From assembly GCA_938045565.1 (NCBI GenBank), contig CALIAZ010000021.1, positions 55,746 through 119,745 of the forward strand: a DNA stretch of 64,000 bases, in the 5' to 3' direction. A program made the translations under genes and the position numbers. Below the pieces are notes generated by a model that searched no databases, was not told the DNA's origin, and was given only the letters and a program-made list of their open reading frames with translations. The stretch comes from an uncultured Atopobium sp. Lineage in GTDB: Bacteria > Actinomycetota > Coriobacteriia > Coriobacteriales > Atopobiaceae. This document shows, in pieces, positions 40,933 to 50,892 of this stretch. How positions within the stretch are numbered: the stretch's first letter is position 1; the number at the start of each line of letters is the position of its first letter.

Positions 40933-43900
40933 TTACTCGTCGTCCCCTGCCTCAGCATCCATACGAACAACCTGGTTGAGAAGATCGTCCAGAGAACCAA
41001 GGTCCTCGTTAATTACATCGGGGCTAACCTCATCAGAAGAAGAACCAATAAGTGTCTCGGTGTAATCAGAGTGAGCAGATGGAGCTGCAGAGCCCAACAT
41101 CAGGCCACCGTCGCCTTCTGGCGAGAAGACCATGTTGAGCAGCTGAGAAAGATCCTCAGAATCTGCCTCATCCTCTTCTGGCTCAAGGATATAGAGGAGG
41201 TTACGAGCCTCAAGGCCATCGCGGAGCTCCTCGATTGCCTTTGCACCAATACCATCGATGCGAAGCAGGTCTTCCTCGGTCTTGCCAATAAGATCGCCTA
41301 CGGTCTCAATGCCAACCTCACTGAACTTGTTGGTCCAACGCTGTGACACACCAAGATCATCAAAGAGATACAGCTTTGCGTCCTCGCTAGAAAGCGTGCG
41401 ACCATTCTTGGAGTAAACGCCACCGTTGTAGTCCTCATTGACCCAATCAAGCTGCTTAGGAAGCTGCTCCTCGATGTCCTTAAGCTCTGCTGGTGCCCAG
41501 TCTGGAAGAGACTTAGCAAGAGAAGAGGTTGGGCCGTCAATCTTGGTGCCATGGTACGTAAGCTCAACATCGCTGTATGCAGAGAGGCCTGTACCTGCAG
41601 GAATCTGCTTACCAACAATAACGTTGGACTTGAGATCAAGCAGGTGGTCAACATCGCCTTCGATAGCTGCAGAGGTGAGAACACCTGCAGTACGGATGAA
41701 CGATGCGCTGGAGAGCCAAGAATCAATAGAACTTGCAACCTTCAGAGTACCAAGGATTGCTGGCTCTGCCTCTGGTGGAGTACCACCAGCAAGAGCAATG
41801 TTCTGGACAGTCTCTGCAAAGACATAGCGGTCCACATACTGACCAAGCAGGTACGAAGAGTCACCTGGGTTGGTAACCTGAACACGGCGAAGCATCTGAC
41901 GTGCGATAACCTCAATGTGCTTATCGTTGAGTTCTACACCCTGAGAGGTATAGACGTCCTTAACAGACTCAACGAAGGTGTGCATGGTGGACTCAATGTC
42001 AGTGAGTCGACGGAGCATACGGAAGTTGACGAAGCCGCGGGTAATCTGATCACCAGCACGGACAACAGCGCCATCCTCAATGCCAGGCATGAAGCGAACG
42101 GATGCAGGTACACGCCACTCCTCGATAATGCGAGAAGCATCGTCTGCATCAACAATACGCAGCAGGTACTCGGTGGTCTCTGGGGTGATGTGAAGAACAC
42201 CAGAAACGGGAGCCAGGTCAGCCTCGCGGCCAAGAATCTTCTCATTGACGTTGCCGACGACGTCGAACATACGAGCAACGGTAGGAAGACCCTGCGTAAT
42301 ATCGTCTGCGCCTGCAACACCACCGGAGTGAATGGTACGCATGGTCAGCTGAGTACCAGGCTCACCAATGGACTGAGCTGCGATAATACCAACTGCAGTA
42401 CCAATGTTGACAGGACGACGGGTGGAAAGATCCCAGCCGTAGCACTTCTGGCAGACGCCGTACTTAGACTTACAGGTCAGAAGCGCGCGGAGCTGAACCT
42501 TAGCAAGGCCATGCTCAACAAGACGCTCAAGATCCTGCTTGGACTCAACATAGCCACCAGCAGGGATAAGAACCTCACCAGTGTTTGGATCGCAGACATC
42601 CTCAAGGGTGCAGCGGCCAATCAGGTCAGTATCAACAGAAGTCTGACCAGGCTTAATCAGAGGATAAGTGACTGCCTCATCAGTACCGCAGTCCTCCTCG
42701 CGGACAATGACGTCCTGCGCAACGTCGACAAGACGACGAGTCAGGTAACCAGAGTCAGAGGTGTGGGATGCGGTATCTACCAGACCCTTACGAGCACCGT
42801 AGGTAGAAATGAAGTACTCAAGAGGCTCAAGACCCTCGCGGAAGTTTGCCTTAATTGGAAGGTCAATGGTCTCACCGGACATATCCGCCATCAGGCCTCG
42901 CATACCAGCAAGCTGGCGAAGCTGTGTCTTAGAACCACGAGCTCCAGAATCAGCCATCATGTAAATTGGGTTGTCCTCTGCAAAGCCTGCAAGCATCTCA
43001 GAGCCGAGAAGATCGGTGCACTCGGTCCATGCGTTAACAACCTCAACGTGACGCTCTCGCTCGGAAAGGAAGCCATCCTCGTAGTACTCGTTGATCTGGT
43101 CAACGCGGTCCTGTGCCTCCTGAAGCAGCTGTGGCTTGTGTGGAGGAATGACAGCATCCCAAACGGAAACAGTCAGACCAGCAAGGGTTGCGTAGTGGAA
43201 ACCAGTCTTCTTGATGTTGTCCAGAATTGGCTCAACATCAGCCATTGGGTAACGGTCGCAGCAATCGTTGACCAGAACACCAATGTCGGACTTAACCATC
43301 TTGTAGTTGATGTATGGGTAATCCTCTGGCAGGCACTGACGGTTGAAGATAATGCGACCAACAGTGGTCTCAAAACGCTTGGTACCCTCAGTAACGTCCA
43401 GGTCCTCATACTGACCGCGGCCAGTCATAACGCGGAAGATAGCACGATCGCTATCAGCAACGTTTGCATCCTTGGAGCTTACGCGGACAACAACCTTTGC
43501 CTGGATATCAAGGTCACGGTTGGCCTCAATAGCCAGAAGAGCATCCTCAAAGCTTGCGAAGGTAAGAGTCTTAGCGTCTTCACCGGTCTTCTCGGAAGTG
43601 AGGTAGTAGACACCAAAGACCATATCCTGAGAAGGAACGGTCAGAACCTTACCAGAAGCAGGGCTTCTGAGGTTGTTGCTGGAGAGCATCAGAATGCGAG
43701 CCTCTGTCTGTGCCTGAGTAGAAAGTGGCACGTGGACAGACATCTGGTCGCCGTCGAAGTCTGCGTTGAATGGTGCGCAAACCAGTGGGTGCAGGTGGAT
43801 TGCCTTACCCTCGATAAGGACTGGCTCAAATGCCTGGATAGACAGACGGTGAAGGGTAGGTGCGCGGTTGAGAAGAACGAGGCGGTCCTGAATGACCTCA

Positions 43901-45360
43901 TCCAGAACGTCCCAAACAACTGGGGTACCACGGTCAATAGCGCGCTTTGCGCCCTTAATGTTTTCAACCTTGCGGAGCTCAACCAAACGACGCATGACAA
44001 ATGGCTTGAAGAGCTCAAGTGCCATAGCGGATGGAAGACCGCACTGGTGCAGCTTCAGGTGTGGGTCAACAACAATGACGGAACGGCCAGAGTAGTCAAC
44101 ACGCTTACCCAGAAGGTTCTGACGGAAGCGACCCTGCTTACCCTTAAGGGCCTCAGCAAGAGACTTCAGAGGACGTCCACCACGGCCGGTAACAGGACGA
44201 CCACGGCGACCGTTGTCAAACAGAGCGTCAACGGACTCCTGAAGCATGCGCTTCTCGTTATTAACAATGATGGAAGGTGCGTCAAGGTCAAGCAGGCGCT
44301 TAAGACGATTGTTACGGTTAATAACACGACGATACAAATCGTTTAAGTCGGAAGCTGCAAAACGGCCACCATCAAGCTGAACCATTGGACGAAGATCAGG
44401 TGGAATAACTGGTACAACGTCAAGAATCATGTTAGCTGGATCGTTGCCACCCTTAAGGAAAGCGTCAACAATCTCAAGGCGCTTAATGGCCTTCTCGCGC
44501 TTCTGCTTCTGAGCATCTTCATTGGCGATAATAGCGCGGAGCTCCTTGGCCTCTTTCTCAAGGTCAATGTTGGAAAGAAGGTCGCGGACTGCCTCAGCAC
44601 CCATGCCACCCTTGAAGTAAATGCCATAGTAGCGCTTAAGCTCGGAGAACAGACCCTCATCGGAAATGAGCTCTCTGGTCTCAAGCTGCATGAACTTCTC
44701 GAAAGCCTCACGACGAAGTGTCTTCTCTTCCTCGTACTCTTCCTCAAGATCAGCGACACCTGCACGAATCTCATCCTCAGAAAGAGGCTCAAAATCGCCA
44801 AACTCGTCATCCTGTGGCTGGCCCTGCTCGCGAAGGCGTGCGATCTGATCGTCGCGCTCTGCGTCGAGCTCTTCGAGGTCTGCTGCAAGCTCCTCACGAA
44901 GATCGTCTACGTCAGCCTCACGTGCCTCAGTGTCAACACTGGTGATTACGTAAGATGCAAAGTAGAGGACTTTCTCGAGGTCCTTGCTCTTAATATCAAG
45001 AAGACGTGCCAGTGGGAAGCTGGTTGGGCTCTTGAAGTACCAGATGTGGCTTACAGGAGCAGCAAGCTCGATGTGGCCCATGCGGTCACGACGAACCTTT
45101 GCGGTGGTTACTTCAACACCGCAGCGCTCGCAGGTAATGCCCTTGAAGCGAATGCCTTTGTACTTACCGCAGGCACACTCCCAGTCCCTTACCGGTCCAA
45201 AGATCTTCTCGCAGAAAAGGCCGTCCTTTTCTGGCTTAAGGGTACGGTAGTTGATGGTCTCAGGCTTCTTTACCTCGCCATAGGACCAACCGCGGATATC
45301 ATCAGCAGACGCTAGAGAAATTTTAATAGCGTCAAATTCAGTGGAATCGAAATCTGCCAC
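40933..45360 (-). CDS. rpoC: RNA polymerase beta' subunit with extended C-terminus
   Basis: A 1475-residue subunit. The zinc ribbon CACGKYKGIRFKGITCERC is near residue 61, and the catalytic metal site NADFDGDQM is near residue 540. The trigger-loop region and second zinc cluster (CTLEDVCD, CKSKYGVCQKC) follow. Beyond the usual end there are about 140 further residues. One segment, FSEVGIETVGDLIGKTEEDL followed by LRIDGIGAKAIEELRDGL (41188-41337), resembles the helix-hairpin-helix fold of the alpha-subunit C-terminal domain. The last 80 residues are acidic. It lies 5 bp after rpoB. Confidence 0.98.
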   Translation of the reverse strand: MADFDSTEFDAIKISLASADDIRGWSYGEVKKPETINYRTLKPEKDGLFCEKIFGPVRDWECACGKYKGIRFKGITCERCGVEVTTAKVRRDRMGHIELAAPVSHIWYFKSPTSFPLARLLDIKSKDLEKVLYFASYVITSVDTEAREADVDDLREELAADLEELDAERDDQIARLREQGQPQDDEFGDFEPLSEDEIRAGVADLEEEYEEEKTLRREAFEKFMQLETRELISDEGLFSELKRYYGIYFKGGMGAEAVRDLLSNIDLEKEAKELRAIIANEDAQKQKREKAIKRLEIVDAFLKGGNDPANMILDVVPVIPPDLRPMVQLDGGRFAASDLNDLYRRVINRNNRLKRLLDLDAPSIIVNNEKRMLQESVDALFDNGRRGRPVTGRGGRPLKSLAEALKGKQGRFRQNLLGKRVDYSGRSVIVVDPHLKLHQCGLPSAMALELFKPFVMRRLVELRKVENIKGAKRAIDRGTPVVWDVLDEVIQDRLVLLNRAPTLHRLSIQAFEPVLIEGKAIHLHPLVCAPFNADFDGDQMSVHVPLSTQAQTEARILMLSSNNLRSPASGKVLTVPSQDMVFGVYYLTSEKTGEDAKTLTFASFEDALLAIEANRDLDIQAKVVVRVSSKDANVADSDRAIFRVMTGRGQYEDLDVTEGTKRFETTVGRIIFNRQCLPEDYPYINYKMVKSDIGVLVNDCCDRYPMADVEPILDNIKKTGFHYATLAGLTVSVWDAVIPPHKPQLLQEAQDRVDQINEYYEDGFLSERERHVEVVNAWTECTDLLGSEMLAGFAEDNPIYMMADSGARGSKTQLRQLAGMRGLMADMSGETIDLPIKANFREGLEPLEYFISTYGARKGLVDTASHTSDSGYLTRRLVDVAQDVIVREEDCGTDEAVTYPLIKPGQTSVDTDLIGRCTLEDVCDPNTGEVLIPAGGYVESKQDLERLVEHGLAKVQLRALLTCKSKYGVCQKCYGWDLSTRRPVNIGTAVGIIAAQSIGEPGTQLTMRTIHSGGVAGADDITQGLPTVARMFDVVGNVNEKILGREADLAPVSGVLHITPETTEYLLRIVDADDASRIIEEWRVPASVRFMPGIEDGAVVRAGDQITRGFVNFRMLRRLTDIESTMHTFVESVKDVYTSQGVELNDKHIEVIARQMLRRVQVTNPGDSSYLLGQYVDRYVFAETVQNIALAGGTPPEAEPAILGTLKVASSIDSWLSSASFIRTAGVLTSAAIEGDVDHLLDLKSNVIVGKQIPAGTGLSAYSDVELTYHGTKIDGPTSSLAKSLPDWAPAELKDIEEQLPKQLDWVNEDYNGGVYSKNGRTLSSEDAKLYLFDDLGVSQRWTNKFSEVGIETVGDLIGKTEEDLLRIDGIGAKAIEELRDGLEARNLLYILEPEEDEADSEDLSQLLNMVFSPEGDGGLMLGSAAPSAHSDYTETLIGSSSDEVSPDVINEDLGSLDDLLNQVVRMDAEAGDDE

Positions 45361-45365
45361 AGTCG

Positions 45366-48300
45366 CTACTCCTTATCGGTGGTCGCGTCGCCTACAAGTG
45401 CGGATGCACCCTCAGCGTCTTGGGACAGGTCGGAAGCGGTTACCTCAGTGAAGCCAAGGTCGTTGAGGATCTCAACAGCGTTCTTCTCCTCAGGATCTGT
45501 GACCTTTGCGGTATTTGCACGCTTACGATAGGAGATTGGCTCAATGTCAAGTGCCAGGGAGCGAATCTCTTTAACCAGAACCTTGAAGGACTCAGGAATT
45601 CCTGCAGTAGGAATGTTCTCGCCCTTAACAATGGACTCATAGGTCTTAACACGGCCGTTGGTATCGTCAGACTTAACGGTGAGGATCTCCTGGAGGACGT
45701 TAGCAGCACCGTATGCATACAGTGCCCAAACCTCCATCTCACCAAAGCGCTGACCGCCGAACTGTGCCTTACCACCCAGAGGCTGCTGGGTAACAAGAGA
45801 GTAAGGACCAGTTGAACGTGCGTGGATCTTATCGTCAACCATGTGGCCGAGCTTCAAGATGTAAGAAACACCAACGGTAATTGGGCTCTTGAAAGCCTCA
45901 CCGGTACGACCATCGTAGAGGGTAGTCTTACCACGCTCGTTGAGCTGTGGAACAAACTCCTCACGCATGTCCTCACCGTACTCCTTAAGAGCCTTGTTAA
46001 TCATGTTGATGTTGGTGCGGCGAACAATCTCTGCAACGGACTCATCAGTAGCACCGTCAAAGAGTGGTGTTGCAACAGGAATTGGACCCTCAACGTAACG
46101 CTTGGAATCTGCGTCATCGTCATCCCAACCATGTGCAGCGCCCCAGCCAAGGTGGCACTCAAGCAGCTGACCAACGTTCATACGGGAAGGAACGCCCAGT
46201 GGGTCGAGAATAACGTCTACTGGGGTACCGTCTGCCATGTAAGGCATGTCCTCAACAGGAAGAACTTTACAAATAACACCCTTGTTACCGTGACGACCAG
46301 CGATCTTATCGCCCTGCTGAATCTTTCTGCGCTGAGCAACAAAAACGCGGACCAGGTCGTTTACTCCTGGAGGCAGGTCGTCTCCAGCCTCACGGCTGAA
46401 GCGAACAACGTCAACAACGCGGCCGTAGGAGCCGTGTGGCATCTTGAGGGAAGTATCGCGAACGTCATGTGCCTTAGCACCGAAGATTGCGCGAAGCAGG
46501 CGCTCTTCTGCGGTCAGAGCAGTCTCACCCTTAGGAGTGACCTTACCAACCAGAATATCGCCAGGACCAACCTCAGCGCCGATGCGAATGATACCGTCAT
46601 CGTCGAGGTTTGCGAGCATGTCCTCACCAAGGTTTGGAATCTCGCGAGTAATCTCCTCAGCACCAAGCTTGGTATCACGAGCATCAATCTCATGGCGGGA
46701 GATGTTAACGGAGGTCAGGAGGTCTTCCTGAACAACACGCTCGGAGACGATAATACCGTCCTCGTAGTTGTAGCCTTCCCATGGCATGTAAGCAACGGTA
46801 AGGTTTGCACCAAGTGCCAGCTCAGAGTGGTCAACAGATGGACCGTCTGCAATTGGCTGGCCCTTCTCGACCTTCTGTCCAACTGTGACGATTGGACAAT
46901 GGTTGATGCACGTGGACTGGTTAGAGCGCTCGTACTTAGGAAGATCGTAGCGCTGAGAACCGTGCTCATCGGAGTAGATGACAACGTGAGCTGCGTCTAC
47001 CTCGGTGACCTCGCCTGCAAACTCTGCGCAAATAAGCTCACCAGAGTCCTGAGCTGCGCGACCCTCCATGCCAGTTCCAACAAATGGAGCGTGGGACTGA
47101 ATCAGAGGCACTGCCTGACGCTGCATATTTGCACCCATGAGGGTACGCTTTGCATCGTCGTGCTCAAGGAATGGAATGAGGTTAGCTGCGACGGAGAGAA
47201 GCTGACGTGGAGAAACATCCATGTAGTCAACGTCCTCAACAGGAACCTGTGCAGGTGCACCGAAGGAACCGTCGAAGTCGCGGGTACGTGCAATAACGCG
47301 GTCTGCATCAACAATCTTGCCGTCTGCGTCAACCTCAACGAACCTCTTAGTCTTAGGGTCAATTGGGGTGTTAGCAGGAGCAATAATGTGATTCTCCTCC
47401 TCGTCTGCAGTCATCCAAACGATGTCGTCAGAAACAACGCCGTCTGTGACCTTACGATAAGGAGCCTCGATGAAGCCGTACTCATTTACGTGAGCGTACA
47501 GTGCCAAAGAGCCGATAAGACCAATGTTTGGTCCCTCAGGAGTCTCGATTGGGCACATACGGGAGTAGTGCGAGTTGTGAACGTCGCGGACTGCGGTAGG
47601 AACGTTGGTACGACGGCTGGAGCCGGACTTGTGTCCTGCAAGGCCACCAGGTCCCAGAGCAGAAAGACGACGCTTGTGGGTCAAACCAGCAAGTGGGTTT
47701 GCCTGGTCCATGAACTGCGAAAGCTGAGAAGAACCGAAGAACTCCTTGATTGCAGCAACAATTGGACGGATGTTGATCAGAGACTGTGGAGTGATGTCGT
47801 CTGCATCCTGAGATGCCATGCGCTCACGGACAACGCGCTCCATGCGGCTCATACCAATGCGGAACTGGTTCTGGACCAGCTCGCCGACGGTACGAACGCG
47901 GCGGTTGCCAAAGTGGTCAATGTCATCAAGGTGCTTAGACTCATCACCTGCATGAACAGCAAGAAGGTACTGAAGAGCTGCAACGATGTCCTCTTTGGTA
48001 AGAACGCGAACGTCTGCAGGAATCTCTTCCTCAAGCTTCTTGTTGATCTTGTAACGACCAACGCGAGCAAGGTCATAGCGCTGCTCATTGAAGAAGAGGC
48101 CGTCAAGCAGAGAACGGGCAGAGTCAACAGTTGGTGGCTCGCCTGGACGCTGACGACGATAAATCTCGATAAGAGCATCCTCACGTGTGGTTGCAACATC
48201 ACGCTCAAGTGTGTTACGAACAACATCGGAATCGCCAAGGAGCGAGAGAATCTCGTCATCGGTAACAGCGATGCCAAGTGCACGGAGGAAGACAGTAGCG

Positions 48301-48881
48301 CTCTGGCGACGCTTGCGGTCAATGGAGACGACCAGGTGGCCGCGCTTATCAACCTCAAACTCAAGCCATGCACCACGTGCAGGAATGAACTGAGATTTGT
48401 GGACCAGAACACCGTTGTCCATCTCTGACGAGAAGTACACGCCAGGTGAACGAACGAGCTGTGAAACCACAACACGCTCAGAACCGTTGATGATGAAGGT
48501 ACCGCGCTCCGTCATCAGTGGGAAATCACCCATGAAGACAAGCTGCTCCTTCATCTCACCAGTCTCTTTGTTGACAAAACGGACGTCAACAAAAAGAGGT
48601 GCTTGATATGAAATGTCTTTTGCACGACACTCAGCCATTGAATTGGCAGGGTCGCCGAACTGATGGTCACCAAAGGTGACCTGCATGGTTCCAGCGCTGT
48701 TCTCAATTGGCGAGAACTCAGCGAAGGACTCTGCAAGGCCCTCTCCCATAAAGCGCTCAAATGATTCCTTCTGTACAGAAATCAGATTTGGCAGCTGCAT
48801 AGCTGCGGGAATCTTACTGAACGTCCTGCGTCCAGTATGCGCCTGAGGCGTGGTGAGGGAAGTCTTTTTAGCGGTAGACAC
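45366..48881 (-). CDS. rpoB: RNA polymerase beta subunit
   Basis: A 1171-residue catalytic subunit. The rifampicin-pocket segment SSQLSQFMDQANPLAGLTHK followed by RRLSALGPGG carries the Asp, His and Ser found in sensitive enzymes. GTG 48881 is the start: AAGGAGG lies 8 bases upstream and a promoter at 48933-48961 would start RNA near 48926, which rules out the longer in-frame reading. It leads rpoC. Confidence 0.98.
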   Translation of the reverse strand: MSTAKKTSLTTPQAHTGRRTFSKIPAAMQLPNLISVQKESFERFMGEGLAESFAEFSPIENSAGTMQVTFGDHQFGDPANSMAECRAKDISYQAPLFVDVRFVNKETGEMKEQLVFMGDFPLMTERGTFIINGSERVVVSQLVRSPGVYFSSEMDNGVLVHKSQFIPARGAWLEFEVDKRGHLVVSIDRKRRQSATVFLRALGIAVTDDEILSLLGDSDVVRNTLERDVATTREDALIEIYRRQRPGEPPTVDSARSLLDGLFFNEQRYDLARVGRYKINKKLEEEIPADVRVLTKEDIVAALQYLLAVHAGDESKHLDDIDHFGNRRVRTVGELVQNQFRIGMSRMERVVRERMASQDADDITPQSLINIRPIVAAIKEFFGSSQLSQFMDQANPLAGLTHKRRLSALGPGGLAGHKSGSSRRTNVPTAVRDVHNSHYSRMCPIETPEGPNIGLIGSLALYAHVNEYGFIEAPYRKVTDGVVSDDIVWMTADEEENHIIAPANTPIDPKTKRFVEVDADGKIVDADRVIARTRDFDGSFGAPAQVPVEDVDYMDVSPRQLLSVAANLIPFLEHDDAKRTLMGANMQRQAVPLIQSHAPFVGTGMEGRAAQDSGELICAEFAGEVTEVDAAHVVIYSDEHGSQRYDLPKYERSNQSTCINHCPIVTVGQKVEKGQPIADGPSVDHSELALGANLTVAYMPWEGYNYEDGIIVSERVVQEDLLTSVNISRHEIDARDTKLGAEEITREIPNLGEDMLANLDDDGIIRIGAEVGPGDILVGKVTPKGETALTAEERLLRAIFGAKAHDVRDTSLKMPHGSYGRVVDVVRFSREAGDDLPPGVNDLVRVFVAQRRKIQQGDKIAGRHGNKGVICKVLPVEDMPYMADGTPVDVILDPLGVPSRMNVGQLLECHLGWGAAHGWDDDDADSKRYVEGPIPVATPLFDGATDESVAEIVRRTNINMINKALKEYGEDMREEFVPQLNERGKTTLYDGRTGEAFKSPITVGVSYILKLGHMVDDKIHARSTGPYSLVTQQPLGGKAQFGGQRFGEMEVWALYAYGAANVLQEILTVKSDDTNGRVKTYESIVKGENIPTAGIPESFKVLVKEIRSLALDIEPISYRKRANTAKVTDPEEKNAVEILNDLGFTEVTASDLSQDAEGASALVGDATTDKE

Positions 48882-48932
48882 CAGGTTGTCCTCCTTCAAA
48901 AGGGTGGAAGGTGGCAATTGTCGCAACCTAGT

Positions 48933-48961
48933 AATTTAGTCAAGATTTTAATGCGCGTCAA
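48933..48961 (-). promoter_or_regulatory. rpoB promoter
   Basis: On the minus strand, TTGACG (48956-48961), 17 bp, TAAATT (48933-48938). It gives rpoBC a start independent of rplJL, unlike the fully joined rplKAJL-rpoBC operons of many bacteria. Confidence 0.75.
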
Positions 48962-49208
48962 CAGAAAAACACTTGATTTTTTAAGACGTTTTGACTATAT
49001 TATCGCGTTTATGTTTTTCAACTGCACAAACGTTATGTTGCAGGTAAATCCTTAACTAACTCGTCTTTTCTAGATGTGAAGATTTTGTGGAGAAGGTTCA
49101 CGAAGGCAGAAATAGCTTTCGGTGAGCGACACTCCCCTGCTGGGTTGCTCCGTACAGCGCTCCAAGCGCACCGAACGCACGGGTTTCTCGCCAGGTGTAC
49201 CGGCCTTT

Positions 49209-49559
49209 TGCTGCGTGCGCTTGAAAAGTGCAAAGAATCTGTGTTTGCGTCACCGATTCTTTAGCAAAATCAGGCAAATCCACAGTTTCTTTTACGTTTT
49301 TAGGCAAAATCCACAGATTCTTTGCAGAAATCAGGCGCGAGAAAAACTAGGGCATGTCACCCTGTATTCATGAGCAATTACGCTGGATTTATGAGCCTGA
49401 AAAGCCCACTATGTCTGAGTAAATTTACTCAGACATAGTGAGAAAAACAGGCAAATCGCTCAGACATGGCGAGAAAATCAGTCAAATCGCTCAGACTTGA
49501 TGCACTTTTCAGGCTGAAGCGAAAGCACCCCAGCTTGATGCACTTTTCAGGCTGCAGCA
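49209..49559. repeat. Mosaic intergenic repeat, copy 1 (modules A then B)
   Basis: Module A (49223-49339) holds three degenerate units of 30-31 bp starting at 49251, 49281 and 49312, each of the form CAC-G-TTCTTT then AGGC. Module B holds units starting at 49428, 49459 and 49490 (CTCAGAC...), exactly 31 bp apart. CTTGATGCACTTTTCAGGCT is repeated at 49496 and 49534, and its reverse complement form starts module A. Module A matches copy 2 (56385-56501) at 107 of 117 positions. Confidence 0.85.
49407..49440. repeat. Perfect 34-bp palindrome
   Basis: Half-site CACTATGTCTGAGTAAA followed directly by its reverse complement, with no loop. A broken version with 11-bp arms and a 6-base loop lies in copy 2 at 56209-56236. 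It could form a cruciform, bind a dimeric protein or act as an mRNA hairpin. Confidence 0.9.
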
Positions 49560-49587
49560 AAAGGCGCATGGGTTTCTCGCCAGGCAA

Positions 49588-49620
49588 ACAAAAAAGAGGC
49601 CAGACCGAAGTCTGACCTCT
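49588..49620 (-). terminator. Terminator after rplL
   Basis: Arms 49595-49605 and 49610-49620 (one mismatch) with a TTCG-type loop on the minus strand, followed by TTTTTTG. Confidence 0.9.
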
Positions 49621-49643
49621 CCAGTAAGCTATGTAGGATGGAC

Positions 49644-50024
49644 TTACTTAAGGGTGACGGTAGCGCCAGCCTCCTCGAGCTGAGCCTTAGCAGCCTCAGC
49701 GTCCTCCTTCTTAGCGCCCTCGAGGACAGCCTTAGGAGCACCCTCGACGACCTCCTTTGCCTCCTTGAGGCCAAGGTTGGTAAGAGCACGGACAACCTTG
49801 ATGACGCCGATCTTGTTGTCGCCGAAGCCCTCGAGGATAACGTCAAAGTTGGTCTTCTCCTCTGCCTCCTCAGCAGCGCCACCAGCTGCAGGAGCAGCAG
49901 CGACAGCTACAGGAGCAGCAGCGGAAACGCCGAAGACGTCCTCAAGCTCGTGAACGAGCTCAGAAAGCTCGAGTGCTGGCATCTCTTTAAGGGCCTCAAT
50001 GATCTCATCTTTAGTGACAGCCAT
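49644..50024 (-). CDS. rplL: 50S ribosomal protein L7/L12
   Basis: A 126-residue stalk protein. The N-terminal dimer domain leads to an Ala/Gly-rich hinge (AAAPVAVAAAPAAGG), then the factor-binding domain FDVILEGFGDNKIGVIKVVR. It lies 132 bp after rplJ, a gap with three small stem-loops and no gene. Confidence 0.98.
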   Translation of the reverse strand: MAVTKDEIIEALKEMPALELSELVHELEDVFGVSAAAPVAVAAAPAAGGAAEEAEEKTNFDVILEGFGDNKIGVIKVVRALTNLGLKEAKEVVEGAPKAVLEGAKKEDAEAAKAQLEEAGATVTLK

Positions 50025-50156
50025 GTCAATTCTCCTTTTTAAACGATGCAGCCTTTGTACTGCATCTGGGCAAAAGCCCGGCTTGTATATGTACGTTTGA
50101 GTGCGTTTGCACTCTCACGCGGTTTGCGCCAATGCGCGGGTACAACAAAACGTTGC

Positions 50157-50678
50157 TTATGCAGCGTTCTTCTGATCTGCGACTGCAGAAAGAGCGGTTG
50201 CGAGTCCACGAGCTGGACCAGCGCAAACCTGTGCAATACCGGTAAGTGGGCTTGCAACAACGAAGACAAGCTTTGCAATGAGCTCCTCGCGAGAAGGAAG
50301 ATCTGCGTAAGCCTTTGCCTCGTCAGCGTTAAGTGCCTGACCATCAGCGATACCACCAATGAACTCAAGTTTCTTGAGCTTCTTGGCCTGATCCTTGATG
50401 ACCTTAGCGGCCTCGACAGGATCATTCTCATAGAAAACGTATGCGCAGGTACCGGCGAGCATCTCGTCAATCTCTGGCATACCAGCGTTCTTAAGAGCAA
50501 TCTTGACGATGTTGTTCTTATAGACCTTCATGTGAGCGCCTGCTGCGGTAAGTGCGCGGCGAAGCTCCTGAGTCTCCTTTACGGAGAGACCACGATAGTC
50601 GATAACAAACAGGCCCTTGGAGTTGTCGAGAGAAGCGGAAACCTTCTCGAGCAAATCAAGTTTAGACTGAGCTGGCAT
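50157..50678 (-). CDS. rplJ: 50S ribosomal protein L10
   Basis: A 173-residue stalk base protein that binds L7/L12 dimers by its C-terminal helix (LATALSAVADQKN). KLDLLEKVSASLDNSKGLFV begins it. ATG 50678 follows GGAGGTGTACTAC; the longer reading lies in the leader. An autoregulatory L10 leader with an attenuator precedes it. Confidence 0.97.
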   Translation of the reverse strand: MPAQSKLDLLEKVSASLDNSKGLFVIDYRGLSVKETQELRRALTAAGAHMKVYKNNIVKIALKNAGMPEIDEMLAGTCAYVFYENDPVEAAKVIKDQAKKLKKLEFIGGIADGQALNADEAKAYADLPSREELIAKLVFVVASPLTGIAQVCAGPARGLATALSAVADQKNAA

Positions 50679-50741
50679 GTAGTACACCTCCTTTATCATG
50701 TCTCAGGCACGAGCGCCAACAGGTGCGGCCCTCACATGAAA

Positions 50742-50850
50742 AGACCCCACTTTGGCAACCAAAGCGGGGTCTGGATGTACTAATCTCAAGACCACCTCGG
50801 CAGGCGGGAATTCCCATTAAGCCTTGGATTCAAGGCGCCGGCTGTCTTTG
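50742..50850 (-). ncRNA. L10 autoregulatory mRNA leader with attenuator
   Basis: On the minus strand the leader has a closing stem AAAGAC (50844-50849) with GTCTT (50788-50792), the CTTAAT segment and CCTGCCGAGGT, which are hallmarks of the known L10 leader family. Right after it, arms 50742-50755 and 50759-50772 form a strong terminator hairpin followed by TTTTC, 64 bp before rplJ. Free L10-L12 complex would be expected to bind the leader and favour termination. Confidence 0.8.
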
Positions 50851-50892
50851 GCAGCGAACGTGCAACTACAAGACGTCTGTCTTGCGTTTGAT

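Larger units (their letters stand above)
48882..49643. other. 762-bp repeat-rich region between rplL and rpoB
   Basis: From right to left this holds the rplL terminator, two exact 13-mers, the mosaic repeat array (49209-49559), the 34-bp palindrome and the rpoB promoter with a short leader. A short open frame at 49122-49373 resembles one at 56296-56523 only because both cross the same repeat; I do not count it as a gene. Confidence 0.65.

Noticed and set aside
49122..49373. Short reading frame similar in protein to one at 56296-56523
   Set aside because: The likeness comes from the shared DNA repeat. Substitutions are not biased to silent positions, ribosome sites are poor and the flanking parts do not match.
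49209..49559. Possible CRISPR array, because units recur about every 31 bp
   Set aside because: The units are degenerate throughout, there is no constant repeat with unique spacers, only three units occur per module, and no cas genes are near.
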